Positions 10,262 to 18,990 are shown, counted from the stretch's first letter. The stretch is DNA of 64,000 bases from Saprospiraceae bacterium (GCA_027488935.1 JAIYAP010000014.1:1-64000), one strand, 5' to 3'. Notes: generated from the sequence alone by a model not told the origin. Numbers and translations: made by a program.

Positions 10262-12563
10262 TCTTAACCATCAATTTTACCGTCCCTTGGCGCGCACCGG
10301 AAACCAACTCCATAAAGTAAACACCTGGCTCCCAAGTACTTACATTTACACTAAATGTGCTGGATTGCGTTGTGCCCTGTTCCATTACCTGGCCTAGCAA
10401 ATTATACACCTTCCATTGGGTGCGTTGATCAACCATGGCCTGAATATCCACTTTTACCCAGCCATTGGCCGGATTGGGTGCAATGCTGATTTTCAAGGGC
10501 GCCGACTGTTGCGTTTTCGTAGCCACGGTACAATCGACCAGGGTTGTTTTAAACAGTGATAATCCACCGCGCTGATTGCCCACCACCATTTCGAGGATCC
10601 CATCTTCATCCAGGTCGGCCAGCGCCGGATGGGTGCGGCTGCCTTCATCGACATTGCCCCAGCTGGTGTTTATTTTTGGAAAAGAATCGGACGTTGCCGA
10701 CAAGCCGCTGTACATTTCGATGGGACCTAATTGGCTGCCGGTAATCATAACCGTACCATCGGGTGTGGGTAAAAATACCGGCGTGCTGTAGCCGACCGAG
10801 AAGCCGGGCACATCCGTATCCACCTTGCCGAGGTTTTGCAGGGTGGGTAAATTAGCAAATTTGGGCGCAGTCGGCGTGCCTGTATTTTTAAAATAATTCA
10901 AATTTCCCTGGCGCTCGCCCATGATGATGTCCGGTTTTCCATCCTGGTCAATGTCATAAATGGCCGGTGTAGAAGCCACGCCCACATCCATCGAAATCCA
11001 GATAGGGTCGGTATCCTGCTCCAAAATCATGGGATTGCCTGCACCGCCTGCATTGCGGAAGTAATATAAGCCACCACCGTTGTTGCCGACCAGCAAATCG
11101 AGGTCGCCATCATTGTCTAAATCACCAAAAGTTGGACTAAAATCAAAATCATTGGGTGCGTATTGCGCCAAGTTGAGCCAATTGCTGTTTACCAAATCAA
11201 AAGATGGCTCGGTGGACGTGCCTACATTTGAAAAATAATACAAACTGGCATTGTTGGGCGTACCGGGGTTGTTCATGCTGGCCGGGGTAAAAAAGCCCAC
11301 GTTGCCCACAATCAAATCCATCAAACCATCGGCATTTACATCGGCAAATGCAGGGTGGGTAGAAGTACCGAGGTCGATCATATCTTCTACCAAAAAACGC
11401 TTGGTTTGCAGGGTAAACTCATGCTTATTGGCCGTAGGAGCCGCATTTTCATACAACCATACATTGCGGCGGTCTTCGCCGATGGTTTTGCTGTTCGACG
11501 AAACCAGCATGTCTTTTTTACTGTCGTTGTTTACATCCAGGTAAAAAGCGGCCGGGAAATTGTACAAAATCACCTGCACATCATTCGAAGGAAATAGGGA
11601 ATCCAGGGCCGTCATCCAGGCTTGCTGCGGCGTGCCCCCATTGGTAAATTTACCCAGGCATTCAAACGAAATATTGCCAAAAACAAGATCTTTATCCCCG
11701 TCGCCGTCTTCATCGTAAGGCATCAGGGTAGCACCTGGATGGCGGGTTTCGCGGTCTTCCACCACCTCGCCCGGCGCAAAACCGGAAGCGCAAAGATTGG
11801 GATCTGGACTGAGTTTGGCCTTACAAGGCTCAAAACCATTTTCATAAAAACGGCCCCAACACTGATCCAAAGCCCGGAATTTCAAACTATCGAGGCCGTA
11901 CCCCAACTCGACCGACGTATTTTTAAAAAACCACAAATTCGTGCTGTTGCCCGATGGAAAGGCCAGTATATCAAGGTCGCCATCGCCGTCTACATCGTCG
12001 ATGCCCGGCACATCAGTTTTATTGACCGGCAGATTATTCCAAAACCCGGGTTGATCTTCATCCGGATACCATATATACAATGGATTGCAGGTTGGACAAG
12101 CAGGATAGCTGAAGATAAAAGGCTTAAAATGCAGCATATTATCCTCAAAATACCCACGGTACACCTGCATTTCCTGGGTGCCCGGTGCATAGGATGCCGT
12201 AAAAATATCGGCCGCACCATCTTTATTGTAATCGCGCAGGAGGGCATAATCGGACATCACCGGGAAATTACAGGCAAATTCCGGGGCATAATTGTATTCG
12301 GCCTGTCCCGGCAAATTGGCATTCAAATAGGTAAGTACCACATCGCCGCCGCGGTCAAAAATCACCAAGTCCAGCACCCCGTCGTTGTTCAAATCGACCG
12401 GAGAAAATTGTGGATTGTTCAAACCGCCCGCAAAAGGCTCCTTCAGCGAAACGCCGCTTAGGGTCACCGGAACACGGATGCGTTTAAACATATTTACCTG
12501 CGCCTGCGCCTGAGACACTGCAAGGACGAGCACTAAAAAAACGATTCTGAAACGATCCATCAT
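10254..12563 (-). CDS. Secreted FG-GAP/VCBS-repeat protein with T9SS type A sorting domain
   Basis: The 769-residue protein starts with a signal peptide (to about residue 21, SQAQAQ). The body repeats DxDxDGxxDxxxG calcium-binding FG-GAP/VCBS motifs, such as DLNNDGVLDLV, DVDGDGDLDIL, DLDNDGDLDLLVG and DIDQDGKPDIIMG, which fold as a beta-propeller. The last 75 residues form a T9SS sorting domain with ISIAPNPANG near its start and a PGVYFMELVSG ending. It should be exported and attached to, or released from, the surface. The ligand or role is unknown. A TAGTTTTG box lies upstream on the minus strand at 12599-12606, but without a clear -33 partner. Met1 and Met2 are both possible starts. Confidence 0.85.
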   Translation of the reverse strand: MMDRFRIVFLVLVLAVSQAQAQVNMFKRIRVPVTLSGVSLKEPFAGGLNNPQFSPVDLNNDGVLDLVIFDRGGDVVLTYLNANLPGQAEYNYAPEFACNFPVMSDYALLRDYNKDGAADIFTASYAPGTQEMQVYRGYFEDNMLHFKPFIFSYPACPTCNPLYIWYPDEDQPGFWNNLPVNKTDVPGIDDVDGDGDLDILAFPSGNSTNLWFFKNTSVELGYGLDSLKFRALDQCWGRFYENGFEPCKAKLSPDPNLCASGFAPGEVVEDRETRHPGATLMPYDEDGDGDKDLVFGNISFECLGKFTNGGTPQQAWMTALDSLFPSNDVQVILYNFPAAFYLDVNNDSKKDMLVSSNSKTIGEDRRNVWLYENAAPTANKHEFTLQTKRFLVEDMIDLGTSTHPAFADVNADGLMDLIVGNVGFFTPASMNNPGTPNNASLYYFSNVGTSTEPSFDLVNSNWLNLAQYAPNDFDFSPTFGDLDNDGDLDLLVGNNGGGLYYFRNAGGAGNPMILEQDTDPIWISMDVGVASTPAIYDIDQDGKPDIIMGERQGNLNYFKNTGTPTAPKFANLPTLQNLGKVDTDVPGFSVGYSTPVFLPTPDGTVMITGSQLGPIEMYSGLSATSDSFPKINTSWGNVDEGSRTHPALADLDEDGILEMVVGNQRGGLSLFKTTLVDCTVATKTQQSAPLKISIAPNPANGWVKVDIQAMVDQRTQWKVYNLLGQVMEQGTTQSSTFSVNVSTWEPGVYFMELVSGARQGTVKLMVKSL

Positions 12564-12649
12564 CTTAAAAAGTAATTAAAAAACACGATTTTACCACACA
12601 AAACTACATTGAATACTGCGCACTGGAGAAAAACTCTTGACTTGCGTCT

Positions 12650-12657
12650 TAAATTTG
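12650..12657 (+). promoter_or_regulatory. Possible Bacteroidota -7 box (TAAATTTG)
   Basis: TAAATTTG matches TAnnTTTG and lies 10 bases before the ATG at 12668, so the transcript would have almost no leader. No TTG is found at the expected -33 spacing, which keeps the call weak. Confidence 0.35.
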
Positions 12658-12667
12658 CGAAAAAAAC

Positions 12668-13255
12668 ATGGTGTACGAATTTAATGGCTTTCGGCCAGTT
12701 ATCCACGAATCGTCGTTTATTCATCCGCAGGCGGCGGTCACCGGCCATGTCATCATCGGCCAAAACGTATATGTGGGTCCGGGAGCGGCCATTCGGGGCG
12801 ATTGGGGCAAAATCATCATCGAAGACGGCTGCAACGTGCAGGAAAACTGCACCATCCACATGTTTCCGGGGGTAACGGTTTGGCTACAGGCGGGGGCGCA
12901 CATAGGACATGGGGCCATTATCCACGGGGCGACCATCGGGGCCAATTGCCTGGTCGGCATGAATGCCGTGTTGATGGACGATGTGGTGTTGGGCGAGGGT
13001 TGCATTGTCGGCGCCTTGTGTTTTTTAAAAGCAGGAGAAATCATTCCGGCGCGCAGCCTCGTGGTGGGCAATCCCGGCAAAATTATCAAGGAAGTAAGCG
13101 ATGAAATGTTGGCCTGGAAAACGGAAGGCACCCGCTTGTACCAACAATTGCCCGAACAATGCTATGACACCCTGCGCCCTTGCGAACCCTTGCGCGTGGT
13201 GCCTAAAAACCAGCCGGAAATGCCCGCCGATTACGCTGTTTGGAAAAAGAAATAG
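12668..13255 (+). CDS. Left-handed beta-helix hexapeptide protein, PaaY/gamma-carbonic anhydrase-like
   Basis: The 195-residue protein is made of hexapeptide repeats ([LIV]GxxxX) that form a left-handed beta-helix trimer. The start (YEFNGFRPVIHESSFIHPQA), the AAIRGDWG segment and the C-terminal helix resemble PaaY of the phenylacetate pathway. PaaY is a gamma-carbonic-anhydrase-fold thioesterase that recovers CoA from dead-end intermediates. Histidines suitable as metal ligands are visible in CTIHMF and HIGHGAIIHG. No other paa gene is nearby, so the physiological substrate may differ; a generic gamma-carbonic anhydrase or YrdA-like role is the alternative. Confidence 0.8.
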   Translation: MVYEFNGFRPVIHESSFIHPQAAVTGHVIIGQNVYVGPGAAIRGDWGKIIIEDGCNVQENCTIHMFPGVTVWLQAGAHIGHGAIIHGATIGANCLVGMNAVLMDDVVLGEGCIVGALCFLKAGEIIPARSLVVGNPGKIIKEVSDEMLAWKTEGTRLYQQLPEQCYDTLRPCEPLRVVPKNQPEMPADYAVWKKK

Positions 13256-13285
13256 CGGCTTCGCGTCAGTTTGTCTTTCCATATA

Positions 13286-13315
13286 TTGACATGTAGCCTG
13301 CATGGTATATATTTG
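13286..13315 (+). promoter_or_regulatory. Candidate promoter upstream of the 58-residue-repeat protein
   Basis: TTGACA (13286-13291) is followed after 16 bases by TATATTTG (13308-13315), which fits TAnnTTTG. It would give a leader of about 100 bases before the ATG at 13422. The spacing is shorter than the usual 19-21 for the Bacteroidota housekeeping sigma factor. Confidence 0.35.
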
Positions 13316-13421
13316 TCTATCCTTTTTTTATAATCTGATTTTTATATCTTATATTTACACACCATCCGCTGCACGTGCTGTAGCAGGCTTTTTTGTATTT
13401 ATCATCCTCTAAAATATCATC

Positions 13422-14966
13422 ATGAAACGTTTTATCACCACACTATGCCTTGCTTTCTTTTTTTCGCTTGTTTTAAGCGCTCAGTCCAATATACTGTGGC
13501 AAAAAGCCCTGGGCGGCAGCATTATTGATTATGCAAGTGCAATTCGTACTACCAGCGATGGTGGCTATATTGTTGCGGGCAACTCCCTGTCCAACAATGG
13601 CAATGTAAGCGGCAACAACGGCGCTTCCGATTTTTGGGTAGTCAAATTGAGCGCCACGGGTGCCGTATTGTGGCAAAAAACCTTGGGCGGCAGTGCATTC
13701 GATGAAGCAAAAGATGTACAAATTACCGCAGATGGCGGCTATATCGTGTTGGGCAGCAGCAGTTCCACCAATGGCCAGGTGAGCGGCAACAAAGGTGGAT
13801 CGGATTTTTGGGTGGTAAAACTAGATGGCAATGGCCTTTTACAATGGCAAAAAACCTACGGTGGCTCGGCCAATGAAGATGCACGTGCGATTCAAGCGAC
13901 CTCCGACGGCGGCTATATTTTGGCTGGCACGACGTATTCGATGGATGGTGATATCATTGGCCACAAGGGTGGCGGCGATTTTTGGGTGGTAAAAATAGAC
14001 GCCCAAGGGAGTATACAATGGCAAAAAACCTATGGTGGTACCGCCCAGGATGCAGCGTCGGCCCTCCAAATCACCCCCGATGGCGGCTTTATTGTAGTCG
14101 GCGAAACCCTTTCTTATGATGGAGATTTGACAGAAAATAAAGGACTCGACGATTTTTGGGTGATCAAACTGGACGCAACCGGCAACCTGCAATGGCAAAA
14201 AAGCCTGGGCGGTAGTTCGTACGATTGGGCCCATGCCGTGCAAAACACCCTCGACGGCGGCTATATCGTGGCCGGTTCAACTTTTTCCAACAATGGAGAT
14301 GTGAGCGGCAACCACGGCGGATACGATTATTGGGTGGTCAAGTTAAGCAGTACCGGCACCTTGTTGTGGCAAAAAACCTTGGGTGGCAGCGGCACCGATG
14401 AGGCTTTTTCTGCGCAGGTAACGGCCGACAATGGGCTGGTGGTGACGGGTTATTCGGCTTCCAACAACGGCGACGTAAGCAACAACAAAGGCGGCTGGGA
14501 TTATTGGCTGGTTAAATTGACCGAAAACGGCATTTTACAATGGCAAAAAACCTACGGCGGCAGCGCCAATGATGAAGCCAAATGCGTGCTTACCACCGAA
14601 GATGGCGGTTATGTTTTGGCAGGCCACACCCGCTCCAACGACGGCGATGTAAGTGGCAACCATGGCAATTTTGATTACTGGATTGTCAAACTCAGCACCT
14701 TTGTTTCTGGCACCAACGCCCCTGCAGCAAGCATTCAATTAAAAATGACGCCCAATCCTGCCAAAAACTATGTACAAATCCAGTTTGACGCCCAACATGC
14801 AGCCTTGTGGGTGCGTATTCAGGACATACAAGGCCGGGAGATGTGGCAGCAAAAAATAACGGGCAATATCCAACTAGAAATCGCATCCTGGCCTGCGGGC
14901 GTATATGTGGTGACGGCGCAGACGGAGGATGGAGCAGTTGTGGTGGAAGAATTGGTGAAGGAGTAG
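13422..14966 (+). CDS. Secreted T9SS cargo made of seven 58-residue WQKTLGGS repeats
   Basis: A signal peptide (residues 1-20, VLSAQ) is followed by seven tandem repeats of exactly 58 residues. Each begins WQK(T/A/S)(L/Y)GGS and contains DGGYIVAG and a (D/Y)(F/Y)WVVKL core. At DNA level the units are 174 bases and run from 13497 to 14714. The pattern resembles beta-propeller blades (seven blades would close one propeller) and is common in T9SS proteins of this phylum. The last 75 residues are the sorting domain (MTPNPAKNYVQIQF at its start, WPAGVYVVTAQ near its end). The function is unknown; a surface-binding role is plausible. All units keep the frame and length, which suggests duplication under constraint. 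Confidence 0.85.
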   Translation: MKRFITTLCLAFFFSLVLSAQSNILWQKALGGSIIDYASAIRTTSDGGYIVAGNSLSNNGNVSGNNGASDFWVVKLSATGAVLWQKTLGGSAFDEAKDVQITADGGYIVLGSSSSTNGQVSGNKGGSDFWVVKLDGNGLLQWQKTYGGSANEDARAIQATSDGGYILAGTTYSMDGDIIGHKGGGDFWVVKIDAQGSIQWQKTYGGTAQDAASALQITPDGGFIVVGETLSYDGDLTENKGLDDFWVIKLDATGNLQWQKSLGGSSYDWAHAVQNTLDGGYIVAGSTFSNNGDVSGNHGGYDYWVVKLSSTGTLLWQKTLGGSGTDEAFSAQVTADNGLVVTGYSASNNGDVSNNKGGWDYWLVKLTENGILQWQKTYGGSANDEAKCVLTTEDGGYVLAGHTRSNDGDVSGNHGNFDYWIVKLSTFVSGTNAPAASIQLKMTPNPAKNYVQIQFDAQHAALWVRIQDIQGREMWQQKITGNIQLEIASWPAGVYVVTAQTEDGAVVVEELVKE

Positions 14967-15022
14967 GGGTTTTAGCCGCGGATGGGGAGGTTGTGCGCGG
15001 CGGATAAAACGGGAGAGACTCC

Positions 15023-15228
15023 GACCAAAAATTCATTTCGCTCACCGATATGCTCAAAGCAAAAGATGGAGATTATTTTATCTCTGACTGGCTGCGCAAC
15101 CGGAATACCGTAGATTTTTTGGGCGTCTGGGAATCCATCTTCAACCCCCATTTTAATTATGGCGAATTCGACATAATTAAAAGTCAGGCAGGCCTGAAAG
15201 AGGAGGAAAACGACCGCCTAAAACGGCT
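15023..15228 (+). pseudogene. Remnant of a KilA-N domain protein with internal deletion
   Basis: The frame after a TAA at 15005 reads DQKFISLTDMLKAKDGDYF, then ISDWLRNRNT and LGVWESIFNPHFNYGEF, ending IIKSQAGL. This is a clear N-terminal half of a Bacteroidota KilA-N protein, a DNA-binding domain found in phage and accessory genes. The text then jumps to KEEENDRLK, which in full-length members lies well downstream, near the end of the domain. The middle has therefore been lost in frame. No start codon is visible before residue F; the first ATG (15050) is inside the domain. The frame runs on into the WD40 lipoprotein at 15299, but that is read-through, not a real fusion. Confidence 0.7.
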
Positions 15229-15270
15229 GGATTCTAATCCATTGAAAATCATTTTTTTATCCATCATCCA

Positions 15271-15301
15271 TCAAATCCACTTAAATCTTGGTATAGAAAT
15301 G
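15271..15301 (+). repeat. Copy 1 of a ~30-bp motif shared with 18961-18990
   Basis: This stretch (TCAAATCCACTTAAATC, then TTGGTATAGAAATG) matches 18961-18990 at about 28 of 31 positions with one base gap. In both places the motif follows the 3' end of a broken accessory gene and contains the ATG of the next gene. Confidence 0.6.
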
Positions 15302-16270
15302 AAATACATATTATCTGTGCTTTCCATGGTGCTGATTTTGGGGTGCAGTCTAACACAAAAAAAACCAAGCAGAAACTTAGAACGTGAAGATGGGTGGTTA
15401 TGGACGGTAAGTTGGCATCCGAATAAAGACCAAGTCGTCGTTGGTGGAACGCAAGACACACTAAGACTTTTTTCAACGAAAAATTATCAACTTCTTAATA
15501 ATTACTTGTTTGAAGGAACAATCACAAAAGTCAAATGGCACCCCACCAAGCATAAGTTGGCGATTTCAATGCAAGGTGAAAAATCAAAGACGTCCATCTT
15601 TAACCTTGATTCAAATAAAAGAATTGCCCTGGACAGTATCAATGATTTTGGAGCGCGCGCAATTGGTTGGAATAAAACTGGTAAAATATTAGCAGTCGGC
15701 GATTATGATGGATTTCTTACATTCTTTGATGAGGATGGAAAAAGGATAAAAAAGATTTCAACAAACCAGAAAAGTATAATTGGATTAGATTGGCATCCAA
15801 CAAAGGATTTAGTCGTGGCAGTAGGTGATAAAATATCGATCTATGACTTTAATACGGATGCTATTTATCCTATCGAAGATCGAAAAGAAGATGTATTAAT
15901 GCTTTGTGTGGCATGGCATCCATCGGGCAATTTTTTTGTCACAGGGGATTATGGCGATTTTGATAAAAACCATCCACCCTTGCTACAATTTTGGTCTTTT
16001 GAAGGAAAAAACATAAAAACGATTGAGCATAGTACCTCTGAATTTAGAGATTTGAAATGGTCGGAAGATGGAACTTTGCTGGCAACTGCAAGTGAAAAAA
16101 TTAGACTTTGGGATAAACAAGGGAATTTGATTTCAGAAAAATCATCCCCGGATTTGCTTTGGGGCGTTGATTGGAATAAAGCAGGTACCAAATTGATCAC
16201 TACGGATAAAAAAGGTTTGATTGTGGTGTGGGATAAGCAGTTAAACAAATTAAATGAAATCAAATATTGA
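15299..16270 (+). CDS. WD40-like beta-propeller lipoprotein
   Basis: I start at the ATG at 15299, giving 323 residues. The first 17 residues are a lipoprotein signal ending LILGC, with Cys18 as the lipidation site. About seven WD40-type blades follow, each with a (V/L)xWHP or WN core and an LxxW/F end, for example VSWHPNKDQVVVGG, LDWHPTKDLVVAVGD and LKWSEDGTLLATAS. Seven blades make one closed propeller, so the protein is probably a periplasmic or outer-membrane-anchored scaffold. The partner is unknown. Codon use is richer in A/T than in genes on either side of this region. An in-frame upstream extension from 15050 derives from a KilA-N remnant and is not part of this gene. Confidence 0.75.
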   Translation: MKYILSVLSMVLILGCSLTQKKPSRNLEREDGWLWTVSWHPNKDQVVVGGTQDTLRLFSTKNYQLLNNYLFEGTITKVKWHPTKHKLAISMQGEKSKTSIFNLDSNKRIALDSINDFGARAIGWNKTGKILAVGDYDGFLTFFDEDGKRIKKISTNQKSIIGLDWHPTKDLVVAVGDKISIYDFNTDAIYPIEDRKEDVLMLCVAWHPSGNFFVTGDYGDFDKNHPPLLQFWSFEGKNIKTIEHSTSEFRDLKWSEDGTLLATASEKIRLWDKQGNLISEKSSPDLLWGVDWNKAGTKLITTDKKGLIVVWDKQLNKLNEIKY

Positions 16271-16463
16271 GGTGGATGCCTTTAGCAACGGTTTGCTGCC
16301 CATGTTGTTTTTGGCAAAATAACAGTCCAGTAACGCATAAAAACACAGTTTTTTGTCGTACCCTTTGGATTGATCGGAGGAACAGTTTTGAAAGTACAAC
16401 AATTGAATTATGTTCGCCGTCATTACAATCAATAATACTGCGAAACAAAAACGTCAAAAAAAG

Positions 16464-17042
16464 ATGCAAGAAAAACTCCTGAATTACTTTTTAAAAATTG
16501 TGCCGCTTTCAAAGGTAGAGATTGAAGCAATTGTTGAAACCATGAGCATCAAGCATTATAAAAAGGGAGCGATTTTACTCAAAGAAGGACAAATTTCAAC
16601 GGAAGTGTATTTTGTTTTAGAAGGTTGCGTGCGACAATATTTTTTAATTGACGGTGATGAAAAAACAAATAACTTTTTCACGGAAGAGCAATGGGTTATT
16701 TCCATGAATAGTTTTAGTCAGAACAAGCCTTCCAACCATTTTTTAGATTGCTGTATGGATAGCGCATTGGTGGTTGGAAATAGAGAAAAGGAAGAAAATC
16801 TTTACAAAAAATTTCCAAAATTTGAAACGGTCTCCAGAAAAGTTATGGAAAAGGTGTTTGCAGAACAACAAGAAATCATGTCAACTTACACGACGGATAC
16901 ACCGGAACAACGTTATTTGAAATTGTTAAAATCGAGGCCTGATTTATTTCAAAAATTACCCCAATACCAAATAGCAAGTTACATTGGTGTAAAGCCCGAA
17001 TCCTTGAGTAGAATTCGGAAAAGAATTGCCGAGTACAAGTAG
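16464..17042 (+). CDS. Crp/Fnr-family transcriptional regulator (divergent HTH)
   Basis: The 192-residue protein has a cyclic-nucleotide-binding-like fold at about residues 20-120 (KKGAILLKEGQ, VYFVLEGCVRQYF). A short C-terminal helix-turn-helix follows (LPQYQIASYIGVKPESLSRI, then RKR). This is the small Bacteroidota type in which the DNA-binding helix is the ASYIGVKPESLSR segment. These often control a neighbouring stress or detoxification gene. It converges with the dehydrogenase at 17055 with only 12 bases between the stops, so joint control is possible but not shown. The start at 16464 fits the family N-terminus; an upstream ATG at 16410 adds a basic tail. Confidence 0.8.
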   Translation: MQEKLLNYFLKIVPLSKVEIEAIVETMSIKHYKKGAILLKEGQISTEVYFVLEGCVRQYFLIDGDEKTNNFFTEEQWVISMNSFSQNKPSNHFLDCCMDSALVVGNREKEENLYKKFPKFETVSRKVMEKVFAEQQEIMSTYTTDTPEQRYLKLLKSRPDLFQKLPQYQIASYIGVKPESLSRIRKRIAEYK

Positions 17043-17054
17043 ATTATGCATGTT

Positions 17055-18044
17055 TTAAGTAATTTCTATGGCCACATTGCCTTTTTTATGTCCTTTTTCA
17101 ACATACGCATGTGCATCTGCAATTTGCTCCAACCTATAGGTTTTGTCGATAACTGGCTTAAATTTTCCTTCCTCAATCAATTTTTTCAAGAATTCAATAT
17201 CCGCTGCGGTGTGTTTTATTACACCAGTCAACACTTTTATATTGCTTGTCATTGAAATCCAAAGCGCACTTAACATTTCCGAGATACCTGCTGCGCTCAA
17301 AATCATGATCCCCTTTTTGTTCATGGATTTTAAACTTCCAAATACAGATATCGTTTTAACGGTGTCAAAAATCACATCATACGTTTCTCCGTTTTTAGTA
17401 AAATCCTCTTTTGTATAATCAATTACGTTGTCTGCCCCGATGGATTTTACCAAAGCGATATTGGCCGTGCTACATACTCCGGTAACATTTGCACCAAAAG
17501 ACTTTGCTAATTGTACGGCAGCTGTACCCACAGCGCCTGACGCACCAATAATTAGGACTTTTTGACCTGGACTGATCGCAGCGAGTTTGGTAAAATGCAA
17601 GGCGGTAGTTCCGCCAAAAGGAATTACTGCCGCTTCTATATCTGTAATACCACTCGGTTTTTGCGCGATTGTCTCGTTTTCAGCAAAACATTTATACGCC
17701 GCATAGGCACCAAATTTCAAGTCTGTATGGCCAAATATTTGGTCTCCAACCTTAAAACGTGTTACTTCTTTACCGACACTTTCAATTTCCCCTGAAAAAA
17801 CACTTCCGAGTATAGGAATGCTTGGTTTAATCAGTCCGAATATAAACCTTACCGCAAATGGATCGGCTTTTCTGAGGCGCACATCACCCGAATTGACAGC
17901 CGAGGCTCTAATCCTTACCAGAATTTCATGGTGTTGGGGAATTGGCTTTTCTACTTCTTTAAGTTGAAGCACCGCTGGGGGACCGTATTGTTGATAAATC
18001 GCAGCTTTCATTTTTGTTTGTTTAACAGACTTGAATTCTTTCAT
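17055..18044 (-). CDS. Zinc-free medium-chain NAD(P)-dependent dehydrogenase / quinone oxidoreductase-like
   Basis: The 329-residue protein has the MDR N-terminal GroES-like domain (ILVRIRASAVNSGDVRLRKA, GSVFSGEIESVGKEV). A Rossmann domain follows with the nucleotide-binding motif IIGASGAVGTAAVQLAKSFG. The catalytic zinc ligands of alcohol dehydrogenases are absent, so it fits the quinone oxidoreductase/enoyl reductase subgroup that reduces small reactive carbonyls or quinones with NADPH. No signal peptide. The start at 18044 is taken; an internal Met (18011, MKAAIYQQYG) matches the usual family start better and may be the real one. The Crp-like gene at 16464 is its convergent neighbour. Confidence 0.85.
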   Translation of the reverse strand: MKEFKSVKQTKMKAAIYQQYGPPAVLQLKEVEKPIPQHHEILVRIRASAVNSGDVRLRKADPFAVRFIFGLIKPSIPILGSVFSGEIESVGKEVTRFKVGDQIFGHTDLKFGAYAAYKCFAENETIAQKPSGITDIEAAVIPFGGTTALHFTKLAAISPGQKVLIIGASGAVGTAAVQLAKSFGANVTGVCSTANIALVKSIGADNVIDYTKEDFTKNGETYDVIFDTVKTISVFGSLKSMNKKGIMILSAAGISEMLSALWISMTSNIKVLTGVIKHTAADIEFLKKLIEEGKFKPVIDKTYRLEQIADAHAYVEKGHKKGNVAIEIT

Positions 18045-18101
18045 GGGACAAAAGTAGAGGCTGTATGCTGGCTGTTCATTGACTTTGGTTAAGAAGGTAC
18101 T

Positions 18102-18227
18102 GATAGAGAAAAATTACTTCATTACGGGCAGACAATTTGGAGATTAATCTTTTCCATTCCGGCAGCACGATGCCATGAACTGACAGGAGACCGTAAAGGA
18201 GAATTAGCAGTTGATATTTCAAAGTGA
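18102..18227 (+). pseudogene. Remnant of a HigB/RelE-like toxin
   Basis: A frame without a start codon reads DREKLLHYGQTIWRLIF, then SIPAARCHELTGDRKGELAV, then DISK and a stop. The CHELTGDRKGxxAVD stretch is characteristic of HigB-type (plasmid-maintenance killer) mRNA-cleaving toxins. The normal continuation (YRLIF and the catalytic tail) is missing and there is no initiation codon, so this is a decayed fragment. No antitoxin was found beside it. The remaining bases of the 18045-18367 spacer show nothing else recognisable. Confidence 0.5.
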
Positions 18228-18367
18228 CCACCCACCTTGTTTTTGGCATTGGGTCTTTCCTTTATCAAAACCTGGGTAGATAAAACAAAGGCAATCAACC
18301 TAAATTTGGTTATATTTTCACCCCAGTTGAATATTTTTTTGTACTTTTGTTACAAATTGTTTCACCA

Positions 18368-18974
18368 ATGGCAAAGAAATTAGTCAGGTTCGATTGGGCG
18401 ATGAAAAAAATGCTTCGCCACAAAGCCAACTTTGATATCCTCGAAGGCTTCCTCTCGGAGTTGATTGGCAAAGAAGTCAAAATCAAACAAGTCCTTGATA
18501 GCGAAAGCAATAAGGAGACGGAAGACGATAAGTTCAACCGAGTTGATATTCTTGTGGAAAATGAAAAGGGCGAACTCGTCATCATCGAAGTCCAAAACAC
18601 GCAGGAGCATGACTACTTCCACCGGATGCTTTTCGGGGCATCAAAAGCCATCACCGAGCATATCAAGGAGGGCTCGGCTTATGCGTAATGAGAAACTAGA
18701 TACAATGAAACTCCCGGAAAAGGAACGGGCTGCATATGATAAGTATCTAAGGCACATGATGAGCATTGCAAGCCGAAACCACACGATAGAAATAGACACA
18801 AGGGAAATAATAAAACAGACAAAAGAAGAAGAAAAAATAAATACTGTTACCAAACTGCATAAAAAAGGAAAATCAGCAGAAGAAATATCAGATCTGTTGG
18901 ACATTCCGCTTGCAGAAGTGGTGGAAATTATCAGTTTGCATTCGGATATCCATCCATCCTTCAAATCCATTTAA
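18368..18974 (+). pseudogene. Broken Rpn-family (PD-(D/E)XK) recombination-promoting nuclease
   Basis: The first part (ATG 18368 to a TAA at 18686) encodes the Rpn N-terminus: FDWAMKKMLRHKANFDILEG, then the nuclease core VDILVENEKGELVIIEVQ, then SKAITEHIKEGSAYA and a stop. The second part, in another frame from about 18681, gives the family C-terminus: MKLPEKERAAYDKYLRHMMS, then a Lys/Glu-rich helical tail with KKGKSAEEISDLLDIPLAEV. Intact members have about 90 more residues between these halves, so there is an internal deletion with a frame change near 18680. Rpn proteins are transposase-like nucleases that move around Bacteroidota genomes. A TACTTTTG box (18342-18349) precedes the start. 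Confidence 0.75.
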
Positions 18975-18990
18975 ATCTGGGTATAAAATG
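18961..18990 (+). repeat. Copy 2 of the ~30-bp motif also at 15271-15301
   Basis: TCAAATCCATTTAAATCTGG followed by GTATAAAATG closely matches copy 1. It supplies the last codons of the broken Rpn gene and the start codon of the next small membrane protein. Confidence 0.6.

Noticed and set aside
15050-15298. N-terminal extension of the WD40 lipoprotein
   Set aside because: The extension is a KilA-N fragment and repeat sequence; the lipoprotein signal begins at 15299.
16271-16463. Possible small gene or RNA upstream of the Crp-like regulator
   Set aside because: Short open frames exist on both strands, but none has a supported start, domain or structure.
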